Source: Paenibacillus methanolicus
GTDB lineage: Bacteria > Bacillota > Bacilli > Paenibacillales > Paenibacillaceae
DNA: 64,000 nucleotides
Direction: 5' to 3'
NCBI RefSeq assembly: GCF_008124765.1
Contig: NZ_VNHS01000001.1
Coordinates: 930,001-994,000 of the forward strand
Numbering within the stretch: position 1 is the first letter of the stretch; the number at the start of each line of letters is the position of its first letter. The notes beneath the pieces were generated by a model. That model was not told the origin of the DNA. It searched no databases and saw only the letters and a list, made by a program, of their open reading frames with translations. Positions 26,612 through 34,932 of this stretch are shown here, piece by piece. The position numbers were made by a program, and so were the translations under genes.

Positions 26612-27019
26612 ACATAGAAGGAAGTATATGATACTCGCTTATACTCCAGCCTCTATGTCTCTGGAACGTAACTCCCATCGCCGCTAACAGACGGCGATAA
26701 CCGTTCCGCCTTGACATAGAGGAAAGTATAAGTTTCACGCCTATACTCCAGCCTCTATGTCTCCGGAACGTAACTCCCATCGCCGCTAACAGACGGCGAT
26801 AACCGTTCCGCCTTGACATAGAGGAAAATATAAGTTTCACGCCTATACTCCAGCCTCTATGTCTCCGGAACGTAACTCCCATCGCCGCTAACAGACGGCG
26901 ATAACCGTTCCGCCTTGACATAGAGGAAAGTATAAGTTTCACGCCTATACTCCAGCCTCTATGTCTCCGGAACGTAACTCCCATCGCCGCTAACAGACGG
27001 CGATAACCGTTCCGCCTTG
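26612..27019. repeat. four tandem 102-bp units with two nested dyads each
   Basis: Exactly four units: 26612-26713, 26714-26815, 26816-26917 and 26918-27019. Units 2-4 are almost identical, and unit 1 differs mainly in its first 30 bp. Each unit holds two inverted repeats. Dyad A is CATAGAGG with AGTATA, pairing with TATACT and CCTCTATG. Dyad B is GGAACG with ATCGCCG, pairing with CGGCGAT and CGTTCC. Because 102 is a multiple of three and no stop occurs, the minus strand shows an open frame of 34-residue repeats (core RRNGYRRLLAAMG). I take this as a by-product of the period. A REP/BIME-like element or structured RNA is more likely than a gene or CRISPR. Beyond it, up to 27172, I see nothing else. 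Confidence 0.93.
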
Positions 27020-27172
27020 TTTCCATCTGTTTTGATACGAATTGGAGCGGGTATATGGAGGATGGAGAGGTAATCATTCGGAACAATGCCTGATATTCAC
27101 GCTTTTCTAATTGTTTTCTCACATATGCGGTTTATACTAGGCTCATAACTTCGGAAAAGGGATGGTGCCCAG

Positions 27173-27331
27173 ATGGCGGAAATGAATCCTATGATCAATC
27201 GGCTGCGTTCGAAAATGGTTGATGTTGCGGAGAAGCACGGCATGAACCTGCTCCATCCCGAGGTTATTTATTGGAGCCAGCAGCTGGATTTGCTCATCGT
27301 GCAATCGATGCAAATGCCGAAAACCGCATGA
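27173..27331 (+). CDS. Spo0E-like aspartyl-phosphate phosphatase
   Basis: A 52-residue protein. HPEVIYWSQQLDLLIVQ (about residues 28-44) matches the Spo0E family signature, in which a Ser-Gln-x-Leu-Asp motif contacts the phospho-aspartate of Spo0A. Size and predicted two-helix hairpin fit the family. Such proteins dephosphorylate Spo0A-P and delay sporulation. An AAAAGGGATGG stretch upstream is a modest ribosome site. It is a single gene between the repeat array and the mannitol operon. Confidence 0.85.
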   Translation: MAEMNPMINRLRSKMVDVAEKHGMNLLHPEVIYWSQQLDLLIVQSMQMPKTA

Positions 27332-27481
27332 TCTGCCCTACATATGCCAAACATCCGAGAGCCGTGGAATAGCCAAGCGCCCCTTGCCGCTAATGCCCCG
27401 GTTCTTTTTGTTATGCCTGCCGCCAATTCAAATGTTGGCAACAGCGTTACTGACGAAACCTGGTTTTCCTTGAATTGAAGC

Positions 27482-27495
27482 TGTAAGCGTTCTCC
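27482..27495 (+). promoter_or_regulatory. cre-like site upstream of mtlA
   Basis: TGTAAGCGTTCTCC matches 13 of 14 positions of the CcpA consensus TGWAANCGNTNWCA. It lies 73 nt before the mtlA start, which suits catabolite repression of mannitol use. Just upstream are an 11-bp palindrome TGTTGGCAACA (27433-27443), a possible MtlR or activator site, and an 8-bp inverted repeat (CAATTCAA 27424-27431, TTGAATTG 27470-27477). No clear -10/-35 pair is visible. Confidence 0.55.
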
Positions 27496-27567
27496 ATTAG
27501 GATGGAGTCATCCCCGTTATCTGATGCTAACGATGCGGGCGCGACGAAATAAAGGGAGGATTACCTG

Positions 27568-29025
27568 ATGTCCAACACCGTACAACCACAAAAAGAAGGT
27601 GTCCGGGTGGCAGTACAACGATTCGGGCGCTTCCTCAGCGGAATGGTCATGCCGAACATCGGCGCGTTCATCGCTTGGGGACTCATCACGGCGCTCTTCA
27701 TTCCGACCGGCTGGATTCCGAACGAAGAACTGGCCAAGCTTGTCGACCCGATGATCAAGTATCTGCTGCCGCTCTTGATCGGCTACACCGGCGGCACGAT
27801 GATCCATGGGACGCGGGGCGGCGTCATCGGCGCCGTCGCGACGATGGGCGTCGTCATCGGCGCCGACATTCCGATGTTCCTGGGCGCGATGCTCGTCGGT
27901 CCCGGCGCGGCCTGGGTGCTGAAGCAATTCGACAAAGCGGTCGAAGGGAAAATCAAGTCCGGATTCGAAATGCTCGTCAACAACTTCTCGTCCGGCATCA
28001 TCGGCGGCATTCTCGCCGTCATCGCGTTCAAGGCGATCGGCCCGATCGTTCAGGCGATCAGCAACGTGCTTGCCGACGGCGTCGAATTCCTGATCGACAA
28101 CCACTTGCTCGCCTTCGCCAACGTGCTTATCGAGCCGGGCAAAATTCTGTTCCTTAACAATGCGATCAACCATGGCGTACTCAGCCCGATCGCGCTGGAA
28201 CAGGCATCGGAAGTCGGCAAATCGATCATCTTCATGCTCGAGTCGAACCCGGGTCCGGGTCTTGGCATCTTGCTGGCGTACTGCATCTTCGGACGCGGTT
28301 CGGCCAAACAATCGGCGCCCGGCGCCGCGATCATCCACTTCTTCGGCGGGATTCACGAAATTTACTTCCCGTACGTGCTCATGAACCCGCGTCTTATTCT
28401 GGCGGCGATCGCGGGCGGCGTAGCCGGCACGGCGACGTTCTCCCTCTTCAATGCGGGTCTTGTCGCGCCGCCGTCGCCGGGCAGTATTTTCGCCTACATC
28501 GCGATGGCGCCTAAAGGCGGCATGTTCGCGATCTTCACCGGCGTTATCTCCGGCGCTCTCGTCTCCTTCATCGTCGCGGCGCTGCTGCTTAAGACGACCC
28601 GCAAGACCGAGCAAGACGACGAACTGGAGCAAGCTTCGGCCAAGATGAAGGAAATGAAGAGCGCGGGCATTGCCGCTCCTACGGCTTCGGCTGCAGGCGC
28701 AACCGCTGCCGCGGCATACGTCCCTTCCGCCGCCGGTCAGCGCGCCAAAGCGGACGTCAGCAAAATCGTCTTCTCCTGCGATGCCGGCATGGGATCGAGC
28801 GCCATGGGCGCGTCCATATTAAGGAAGAAGATCACGACCGCCGGCATTCCGGTCACCGTCGTGAACACGGCTATCAGCGACATCCCCGCCGACGCGGACA
28901 TTGTCATCACGCATAAGACGCTGACCGACCGCGCGAAGCAGAAAGCGCCGAACGCCGAACACATCTCGATCGATAATTTCCTGAAAAGTCCGGAGTACGA
29001 CGACCTCGTCAAACGGTTGTCGTAA
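27568..29025 (+). CDS. mtlA: PTS mannitol transporter subunit IICB
   Basis: A 485-residue mannitol-specific permease. The N-terminal IIC domain (about residues 10-345) has the family motifs GGTMIHGTRGGVIGA, NNAINHGVLSPIALEQ and GGIHEIYFPYVLMNP. A flexible Ala-rich linker leads to the C-terminal IIB domain with the phosphocysteine loop FSCDAGMGSSAMG (Cys about 405). It imports mannitol and phosphorylates it with phosphate passed from MtlF. IIA is a separate gene, as in Gram-positive mtl operons. GGGAGG precedes the ATG. It is the first gene of a six-gene operon. Confidence 0.97.
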   Translation: MSNTVQPQKEGVRVAVQRFGRFLSGMVMPNIGAFIAWGLITALFIPTGWIPNEELAKLVDPMIKYLLPLLIGYTGGTMIHGTRGGVIGAVATMGVVIGADIPMFLGAMLVGPGAAWVLKQFDKAVEGKIKSGFEMLVNNFSSGIIGGILAVIAFKAIGPIVQAISNVLADGVEFLIDNHLLAFANVLIEPGKILFLNNAINHGVLSPIALEQASEVGKSIIFMLESNPGPGLGILLAYCIFGRGSAKQSAPGAAIIHFFGGIHEIYFPYVLMNPRLILAAIAGGVAGTATFSLFNAGLVAPPSPGSIFAYIAMAPKGGMFAIFTGVISGALVSFIVAALLLKTTRKTEQDDELEQASAKMKEMKSAGIAAPTASAAGATAAAAYVPSAAGQRAKADVSKIVFSCDAGMGSSAMGASILRKKITTAGIPVTVVNTAISDIPADADIVITHKTLTDRAKQKAPNAEHISIDNFLKSPEYDDLVKRLS

Positions 29026-29091
29026 CGTACGCCTCTGTAACGCTGACGCCGCTGGCATCGGCGTTACAGCTCTTTTATTCCAAGACGTAGG

Positions 29092-31161
29092 ATGATGCCC
29101 ATGAAAATGTCGAACCGGCAGCGCCAAATCGCGGCGCTGCTTACGAACCGGCCGGACGGCATCACCGTCGCGGAAATCGCGGAATCCGTCCGCGTAAGCG
29201 CGAGAACCGTCCACCGCGAGCTGCAGGATATCGAGACCGCCTTGTCCGGAGCCGGCATCGCCCTGCTGCGCAAATCCGGCTCCGGACTTGCGCTAGACGC
29301 CGAACCCGAGAAACTGGACGCGTTCCGCCGCACGCTCAAGCATGCGGATGCGGCCGGCCTCGGACATAGCGCGCAAGAACGCAAAGTACTGACGATACTA
29401 CGGCTCATCGAAGAATCCGAACCGACGAAGCTGTTTGCGCTCGCGCATGAACTGCAAGCGGCGATTCCGACGATCAGCCACGATCTGGACGAATGGGAAT
29501 CGCTATTAACCGGATCGGGTCTCGCGCTTGAGCGGCGCCGCGGCTACGGCGTCGAGCTTCAAGGCAGCGAACGGGCCATCCGGCGGTTCATCTTCCGGCT
29601 GGCCCGCCAATTTCTCGACCCGGCGGATTTGTTCGAACCAGCCGATGACGCCGGACATTCGCCGATTCGCGACCGGTTGCTGGAGATGATCGGGCTCGAA
29701 GGCTTCTTCCGCGTCGAGAAAGCGCTATGGCGGCTGGAGGAGCAGCACAGAACGAAGCTTTCCGAAGAGTCGTACACGCTTCTTGTCCTCCGCCTCGCGA
29801 TCGCCCTCTCCCGTTATCTCGGCGGCCGCATCGTCGATGCGATGCCGGCGGAACCGACGCCGCGCGATGCCGAACGGGCGCAAGCGTACGCGCGCTTCCT
29901 GGACGCCGATTTGCCGGAGCGCGAGCTGGCGTATGCGGCTCACTTGCTATCCGGTTGGGACGCGTCCGAGCAAGTTCCGGTCGCCGAGCACTTCCCGCAG
30001 ATCGAGATCGTCGTAGAGCTCGTCGCAGAGGTGGAGAACCTGCTCGGTGCCTCGCTAATGCGCGACCGCTCGCTCATCGAAGGTCTCCTACATCATATGG
30101 AGCCCGTCCTGCAGCGAATCCGGGAAGGACAGCAAATTCGCAACCCGCTGCTGCTTCAGATTAAACGGGATTACGCCGAGCTGTACGAGGCCGTTCGCGA
30201 AGCAGCGGCACGGAAGCTGAGCGGTTACGAGCTTCCCGAAGAAGAAATCGGCTTCCTGACGATGCATTTTGGCGCGGCGCTGGAGCGCGCCAATCTATTG
30301 ACCGTTCCCGTACGCGCCCTTCTCGTCTGCACGAGCGGCATCGGCTCGTCCAAGATGTTGGCGGTCCGCATCACGAAGGAACTGCCGCAAATCGAACTGA
30401 TCGGGCGGGTGTCCTGGTTCGAAGCCGTCCGGACTCCGCCGTCGGATTACGATCTCATTATCTCGACCGTTGATTTGCCCATTAAGCCGGAGCGTTACAT
30501 TAAATTAAGTCCCCTCCTCACGGCGGAGGAGACGGAACGGCTTCGGAAGTTCGTCCATAATCTGGCGGCATCCCCTGCCGTCGCTCGGGATGAAACTAGC
30601 CTTGCCAAGCCGTCCGCCGCGCCTTCGGAGCTGAATGCCATCGCCCGATTGGCCGGGCTTCGCGATCACGCGCTCGAGGCGCACGCGCTGATCGAGCGGT
30701 TCGACGCCATCTCGCTGACATGGCCGCTCGGCACCGAATTCGAGACGATTCTGCACGCCATCTGCGGCTACGCGTTCGACATCGGCGCGTTGACCGACAC
30801 GGCGCCGGTAGTCGACGGACTTCTCGAGCGGGAGCGGCACGGCAGCCAGCTCATTCCCGACACCGAGCTCGCCCTCGTGCATACCCGCAGCGACGCCGTC
30901 CGCTTCCCGCTCCTGCTCCTGTTCCGGCTCGACCATCCGGTCGCGCTCTCGGGCGGCGCAGGCGCGCGACAGCTTCTGCTCATGCTCGCGCCGATCGAGT
31001 TGTCGAAGTCCGCGCTTGCCATCTTAAGCGAAATTAGCGCCCTGCTGCTCCTGCCGGAAACGATGGCGCTGCTGGAAGACGGCGATACAGAACAGATACG
31101 CGTCTTTCTTGCCGGCGAGCTGGAGCACGTCATTAAATCAAAAATGGATTGGAGAGTTTAA
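29092..31161 (+). CDS. mtlR: PRD-containing transcriptional activator of the mannitol operon
   Basis: A 689-residue BglG/MtlR-type regulator. An N-terminal HTH (LTNRPDGITVAEIAESVRVS, about residues 16-35) and a second DNA-binding region precede two PRD domains (about 200-415). A GatB-like EIIB domain follows with LVCTSGIGSSKML (Cys about 413), then a Mtl-like EIIA domain with ALVHTRSDA (His about 600). In Bacillus and Geobacillus MtlR, HPr-phosphorylation of PRD2 activates, while phosphorylation of the EIIB-like Cys by MtlF/MtlA inactivates. The order mtlA-mtlR-mtlF-mtlD matches Geobacillus stearothermophilus. The ATG three codons in (29101) is an equally good start. Confidence 0.94.
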   Translation: MMPMKMSNRQRQIAALLTNRPDGITVAEIAESVRVSARTVHRELQDIETALSGAGIALLRKSGSGLALDAEPEKLDAFRRTLKHADAAGLGHSAQERKVLTILRLIEESEPTKLFALAHELQAAIPTISHDLDEWESLLTGSGLALERRRGYGVELQGSERAIRRFIFRLARQFLDPADLFEPADDAGHSPIRDRLLEMIGLEGFFRVEKALWRLEEQHRTKLSEESYTLLVLRLAIALSRYLGGRIVDAMPAEPTPRDAERAQAYARFLDADLPERELAYAAHLLSGWDASEQVPVAEHFPQIEIVVELVAEVENLLGASLMRDRSLIEGLLHHMEPVLQRIREGQQIRNPLLLQIKRDYAELYEAVREAAARKLSGYELPEEEIGFLTMHFGAALERANLLTVPVRALLVCTSGIGSSKMLAVRITKELPQIELIGRVSWFEAVRTPPSDYDLIISTVDLPIKPERYIKLSPLLTAEETERLRKFVHNLAASPAVARDETSLAKPSAAPSELNAIARLAGLRDHALEAHALIERFDAISLTWPLGTEFETILHAICGYAFDIGALTDTAPVVDGLLERERHGSQLIPDTELALVHTRSDAVRFPLLLLFRLDHPVALSGGAGARQLLLMLAPIELSKSALAILSEISALLLLPETMALLEDGDTEQIRVFLAGELEHVIKSKMDWRV

Positions 31162-31163
31162 CC

Positions 31164-31601
31164 ATGCCTATTCTATCGACCGATAAAGTAAAATTAAATG
31201 CCGTTGCGAACGACAAATACGAAGCGATCCGCCTTGCCGGCGAGCTGCTCGTCCAAGCGGGCCACGTGCCGGCCGAGTACGTGGAGAAAATGATCGAGCG
31301 CGAGAACGCCCTCTCCACCTATATGGGCGGAGGACTTGCGATCCCGCATGGCACGAACGAAGCGAAAACCTTGATCCGCTCGACCGGTTTGTCGATTGTC
31401 GTGCTTCCCGAAGGCGTCGATTTCGGCGAAGGCGAACCGGCGAACTTGGTTATCGGGATCGCCGCCGCCGGGGACGATCATCTGGAGCTCCTGACCAACG
31501 TGGCCATGCTCGTCTCCGATGACGAGAACATGGCCCGGATTCTGAACGCCGCTTCCGCGGAAGAGCTGATCGCGATCTTCGAGAGGGGGATGGAAGGATG
31601 A
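31164..31601 (+). CDS. mtlF: PTS mannitol-specific IIA component
   Basis: A 145-residue EIIA of the fructose/mannitol family. The phosphorylated His is in GGGLAIPHGTNEAK (about residue 61). It receives phosphate from HPr and hands it to the IIB domain of MtlA and to MtlR. I choose the ATG at 31164, 9 nt after GGAGAG. A TTG 15 nt upstream lies within the tail of mtlR and has no ribosome site. Its stop overlaps the mtlD start by 4 nt (ATGA), so the two are translationally coupled. Confidence 0.95.
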   Translation: MPILSTDKVKLNAVANDKYEAIRLAGELLVQAGHVPAEYVEKMIERENALSTYMGGGLAIPHGTNEAKTLIRSTGLSIVVLPEGVDFGEGEPANLVIGIAAAGDDHLELLTNVAMLVSDDENMARILNAASAEELIAIFERGMEG

Positions 31602-32758
31602 AGGCCGTTCATTTCGGCGCCGGCAATATCGGTCGTGGCTTCATCGGCCTCCTTCTCACCCGTGCCGGCTATGAGGTCGTCTTCTCCGACGTGAACGACG
31701 CGCTCGTGAACGCCCTTAAATCCAAGCGTGCTTATACGGTGTCGCTGGCGGATGGCAGCGATGAGCTAATCCGCGTAGAAGGCGTCGATGCGATCGACGG
31801 CAAGGACGCGCGGCTCGTCGCCGAGACGGTAGCCAATGCCGATCTGGTCACGACCGCCGTCGGCGTCCACATTCTGAAGCATATCGCGGGCGCTCTCGCG
31901 CAAGGCATCGCGCTTCGCCTTCAAGCCGAACAGCCCGCGCCGCTTCACGTGATCGCCTGTGAGAACGCGATCGGCGGAAGCACCCAGCTGAAGGAGCTGG
32001 TGCTCGGACATCTCCCGGGCGAGCTGCATGTGGCATTCGAACGATACATTGCCTTCCCCGACGCCGCCGTCGACCGCATCGTGCCGATTCAGCACCATGA
32101 CGATCCGCTGCATGTGACCGTCGAGCCATTCTATGAATGGGTCGTCGACCGCTCTGCCATGCTGCCGGGCTTCTCCGACATTGCCGGCGTTCATTACGTG
32201 GATGGCTTGGAGCCTTACATTGAACGGAAGCTGTTCACGGTCAATACGGGACATTGCACCGCCGCTTACCACGGCTACCTAGCCGGATGCCGAACGATCC
32301 AAGAAGCGATGGCAGCCGAGACGGTAACCGCCAAAGTACGCGGCGTGCTCGATGAGACCGGCGCGGTGCTCATTCGCAAGTATGGCTTCCCTGCGGACGA
32401 ACACGCCCGATACATCGACAAAATCCTGAGCCGGTTCACGAATCCGCATCTGAGCGATGAAGTCGAGCGCGTCGGCCGTTCGCCGATCCGGAAGCTGTCG
32501 CCGAACGATCGGTTGGTCCGCCCTGCCCTGCTCGCCTTGGAGAACGGCTTGGGTTACGCGCAGCTTGCCGCCGCCATGGCCGCCGCGCTGCGATTCGATT
32601 ACGCGGACGACCCCGAGGCTGCCGAACTTCAGCAGTCGCTGCAGGCCGAAGGCTTGTCGGCGACGATCGAACGCTATACCGGCCTCGCGGAAGAACATCC
32701 GATTCATGCCGAAGTCATCCGCCATTATGAATCCATGCGCCCTCGGGAGCAAGCCTAA
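31598..32758 (+). CDS. mtlD: mannitol-1-phosphate 5-dehydrogenase
   Basis: A 386-residue polyol-specific long-chain dehydrogenase/reductase. The NAD motif HFGAGNIGRGFIG opens the protein. ACENAIGGST (about residue 126) and KLFTVNTGHC (about 211-220) are standard MtlD segments carrying substrate-contact residues. It oxidises mannitol 1-phosphate to fructose 6-phosphate, feeding glycolysis. It overlaps mtlF by 4 nt and is followed 23 nt later by ptsI. Confidence 0.97.
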   Translation: MKAVHFGAGNIGRGFIGLLLTRAGYEVVFSDVNDALVNALKSKRAYTVSLADGSDELIRVEGVDAIDGKDARLVAETVANADLVTTAVGVHILKHIAGALAQGIALRLQAEQPAPLHVIACENAIGGSTQLKELVLGHLPGELHVAFERYIAFPDAAVDRIVPIQHHDDPLHVTVEPFYEWVVDRSAMLPGFSDIAGVHYVDGLEPYIERKLFTVNTGHCTAAYHGYLAGCRTIQEAMAAETVTAKVRGVLDETGAVLIRKYGFPADEHARYIDKILSRFTNPHLSDEVERVGRSPIRKLSPNDRLVRPALLALENGLGYAQLAAAMAAALRFDYADDPEAAELQQSLQAEGLSATIERYTGLAEEHPIHAEVIRHYESMRPREQA

Positions 32759-32781
32759 CCGAAGAGAAGGAGGTATACGCC

Positions 32782-34506
32782 ATGAGTCATAACCTTACTG
32801 GAATCGCCGCCTCGCCCGGTTACGCGATTGCCCCCATCGTCACCTTGAAACCCGCCCGCCCTGCTCCGCTGCGCGAGCACGTGGCCGACCCACGAGCGGA
32901 GCAAGCCCGGTTCGCGGCGGCAATCGAACAGTCGAGAACCGAGCTCGAACAGATTCGACAGCTGACCGAGCAACGACTCGGCGCGGAGAAAGCCGAGATT
33001 TTCGAAGGTCATCTGATGCTCCTGGAAGACCCCGAGCTCATCGACGCGACGAACGACAAGATCGCCGAGGAGGCGGTGAACGCCGAATACGCGCTTCGCG
33101 AAGTCGCAGGTACGTTCATCGCGATGCTTGAATCGATGGACAACGAGCTCCTGCGCGAACGCGCGGTCGATATTCGCGACATCGCTTCCCGCGTGACCAG
33201 CCATCTGCTCGGCGAACCGCACCAGGATTTGTCGACCCTGGCTGAAACCTGCATTATTGTCGCCGAGGATCTGACGCCATCGGACACGGCGCAGCTCAAT
33301 CTCGAGGCGGTGCAAGGATTCGTGACCGTCGTCGGCAGCCGCACCTCCCACTCCGCCATCATGGCCCGTTCCTTGGACGTGCCGGCCATCGTCGGGATCG
33401 GCGAATCGCTGCTTGGCCTGCCGACCGGCACGCTCGTCGTCATGGATGCGCTGGAAGGCCGCGTAATCGTGAATCCAACGGACGAAGAATTGGCCGAATA
33501 CGGGACGAGGAAGCAGCGGTACGACGAGCGCAAGACCACCCTTACCCGGCTGAAAGAGCAGCCGACCGCTTCGCTTGACGGCGCGCGCGTCGAATTGGCC
33601 GCCAACATCGGCCGCGTCGAGGATGTCGCCAAAGCGCTGGTGAACGGCGCCGAAGGCATAGGCCTATTCCGCACCGAGTTCCTCTATATGGGGCGCGATT
33701 CGCTGCCGAGCGAAGAGGAGCAGATGAATAGCTATAGGGTCGTACTGGAGAAAATGGAAGGCAAGCCCGTCGTCATCCGGACGCTCGATATCGGCGGGGA
33801 TAAGGAGTTGCCGTACTTGAATTTGCCGAAGGAAAGCAACCCCTTCCTCGGCCTGCGGGCGCTCCGCTTCTGCCTGAAGCGCGAGGACCTGTTCCGGACC
33901 CAGCTTCGGGCGCTCCTGCGAGCGAGCCGCTTCGGTAATCTCAAGATCATGTTCCCGATGATCGCCGTGCTGGACGAATTGCTGGAAGCGAAACGCGTCT
34001 TGGCCGAAGAGCGCGCCAAGCTCGAAGCGGAAGGCGTCGAGCTTGGCGCCCATATCGAAGTCGGCATGATGATCGAAGTGCCTTCCGCCGCGGTCGCTGC
34101 CGATCTATTCGCCAAGGAAGTCGACTTCTTCAGCATCGGTACGAACGATCTCATTCAATATACGATGGCCGCCGACCGCATGAACGAATCGGTCGCTTAC
34201 CTATATCAACCTTGTCATCCGACGATTCTACGCCTCGTCAACATGGTCATCCGCGCCGCGGAACGCGAAGGCAAGTGGGTCGGCATGTGCGGCGAGATGG
34301 CCGGCGACCCGTCGGCCGTTCCTCTCCTGCTCGGACTGGGTCTCCACGAATTCAGCATGAGCGCGGGATCCGTATTGCCGACGCGCGAACTGATCGCGGG
34401 ATTATCCAAGCACGAATGGTCGCGTCTGGCCGAACAAGCGCTGACGATGCGCTCGCAGGAAGACGTCCTGCAATTTGTCCAACACCAGCTTAAAGGAGCG
34501 AATTAA
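32782..34506 (+). CDS. ptsI: phosphoenolpyruvate-protein phosphotransferase (enzyme I)
   Basis: A 574-residue enzyme I of normal length. The phosphorylated His is in GSRTSHSAIMARS (about residue 191), TEFLYMGRDSLPSE and TLDIGGDKELPY mark the PEP-binding domain, and GMCGEMAGD holds the catalytic Cys (about 502). It transfers phosphate from PEP to HPr. AAGGAGGT precedes the ATG. Finding it fifth in a mannitol operon, before ptsH and in inverted order relative to the usual ptsH-ptsI, suggests a dedicated or relocated phosphorelay. Confidence 0.97.
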   Translation: MSHNLTGIAASPGYAIAPIVTLKPARPAPLREHVADPRAEQARFAAAIEQSRTELEQIRQLTEQRLGAEKAEIFEGHLMLLEDPELIDATNDKIAEEAVNAEYALREVAGTFIAMLESMDNELLRERAVDIRDIASRVTSHLLGEPHQDLSTLAETCIIVAEDLTPSDTAQLNLEAVQGFVTVVGSRTSHSAIMARSLDVPAIVGIGESLLGLPTGTLVVMDALEGRVIVNPTDEELAEYGTRKQRYDERKTTLTRLKEQPTASLDGARVELAANIGRVEDVAKALVNGAEGIGLFRTEFLYMGRDSLPSEEEQMNSYRVVLEKMEGKPVVIRTLDIGGDKELPYLNLPKESNPFLGLRALRFCLKREDLFRTQLRALLRASRFGNLKIMFPMIAVLDELLEAKRVLAEERAKLEAEGVELGAHIEVGMMIEVPSAAVAADLFAKEVDFFSIGTNDLIQYTMAADRMNESVAYLYQPCHPTILRLVNMVIRAAEREGKWVGMCGEMAGDPSAVPLLLGLGLHEFSMSAGSVLPTRELIAGLSKHEWSRLAEQALTMRSQEDVLQFVQHQLKGAN

Positions 34507-34508
34507 CT

Positions 34509-34769
34509 ATGCTTACGCAAACGTTCACCGTGATCAACCCGACCGGCTTCCATGTCCGGCCGGCCAAAACGTTCGTCCAGGCCGCCAACGGCTTTCCCTG
34601 CAAAGTCACTTTGCTGAACAAAGGCAAAAAAGCGAACGGCAAAAGCTCGATCGGCCTCTTGACGCTCGGCATCGCCCAGCACGACGAGGTAACGCTCGAG
34701 ATCGACGGCGAGCAAGAAGAGCAAGCGATGGAAGCGCTCGGCGCCCTGTTAACCCAAATGTACGAATAA
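34509..34769 (+). CDS. ptsH: phosphocarrier protein HPr
   Basis: An 86-residue HPr. The active His is in PTGFHVRPAKTF (His15 equivalent), where most HPr have HARPA. The regulatory Ser region reads GKSSIGLLTLGI, so HPr kinase could act and CcpA signalling is possible. The ATG follows the ptsI stop after 2 nt, and the AAAGGAG for it lies in the last ptsI codons. It is the last gene of the mtl operon, and a strong terminator follows. Confidence 0.96.
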   Translation: MLTQTFTVINPTGFHVRPAKTFVQAANGFPCKVTLLNKGKKANGKSSIGLLTLGIAQHDEVTLEIDGEQEEQAMEALGALLTQMYE

Positions 34770-34809
34770 TCGTCCTCATAGCGCATGTATGCTCTCCTTC
34801 GCGCACAAC

Positions 34810-34849
34810 GAAAAAAGTACGCGGCCGTCATAGGCTGCGTACTTTTTTC
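34810..34849. terminator. terminator of the mannitol operon
   Basis: AAAAAAGTACGCGGCC (34811-34826) pairs with GGCTGCGTACTTTTTT (34833-34848) with a 6-nt loop. There are six T in each direction. It closes the mtl operon and may also serve the convergent phytoene-synthase-like gene. Confidence 0.92.
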
Positions 34850-34932
34850 GTCACTCCCATTTTACCTTGCCCAATATGTCAAAGAAAAAGCGGACGCACC
34901 GCGCGCCCGCTCTTCCTCTTGCCAACTATTGG

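Noticed and set aside
26612-27019. Possible CRISPR array.
   Set aside because: The units are contiguous 102-bp copies with no variable spacers, and no cas genes are present.
26610-27122. A 170-codon minus-strand frame with 34-residue repeats.
   Set aside because: It is explained by a 102-bp repeat without stops. There is no ribosome site at its start and no recognisable domain. Kept as a repeat, with the coding option mentioned.
27517-28632. A 371-codon frame opposite mtlA.
   Set aside because: Shadow of a well-supported PTS gene; the product is highly charged and has no family features.
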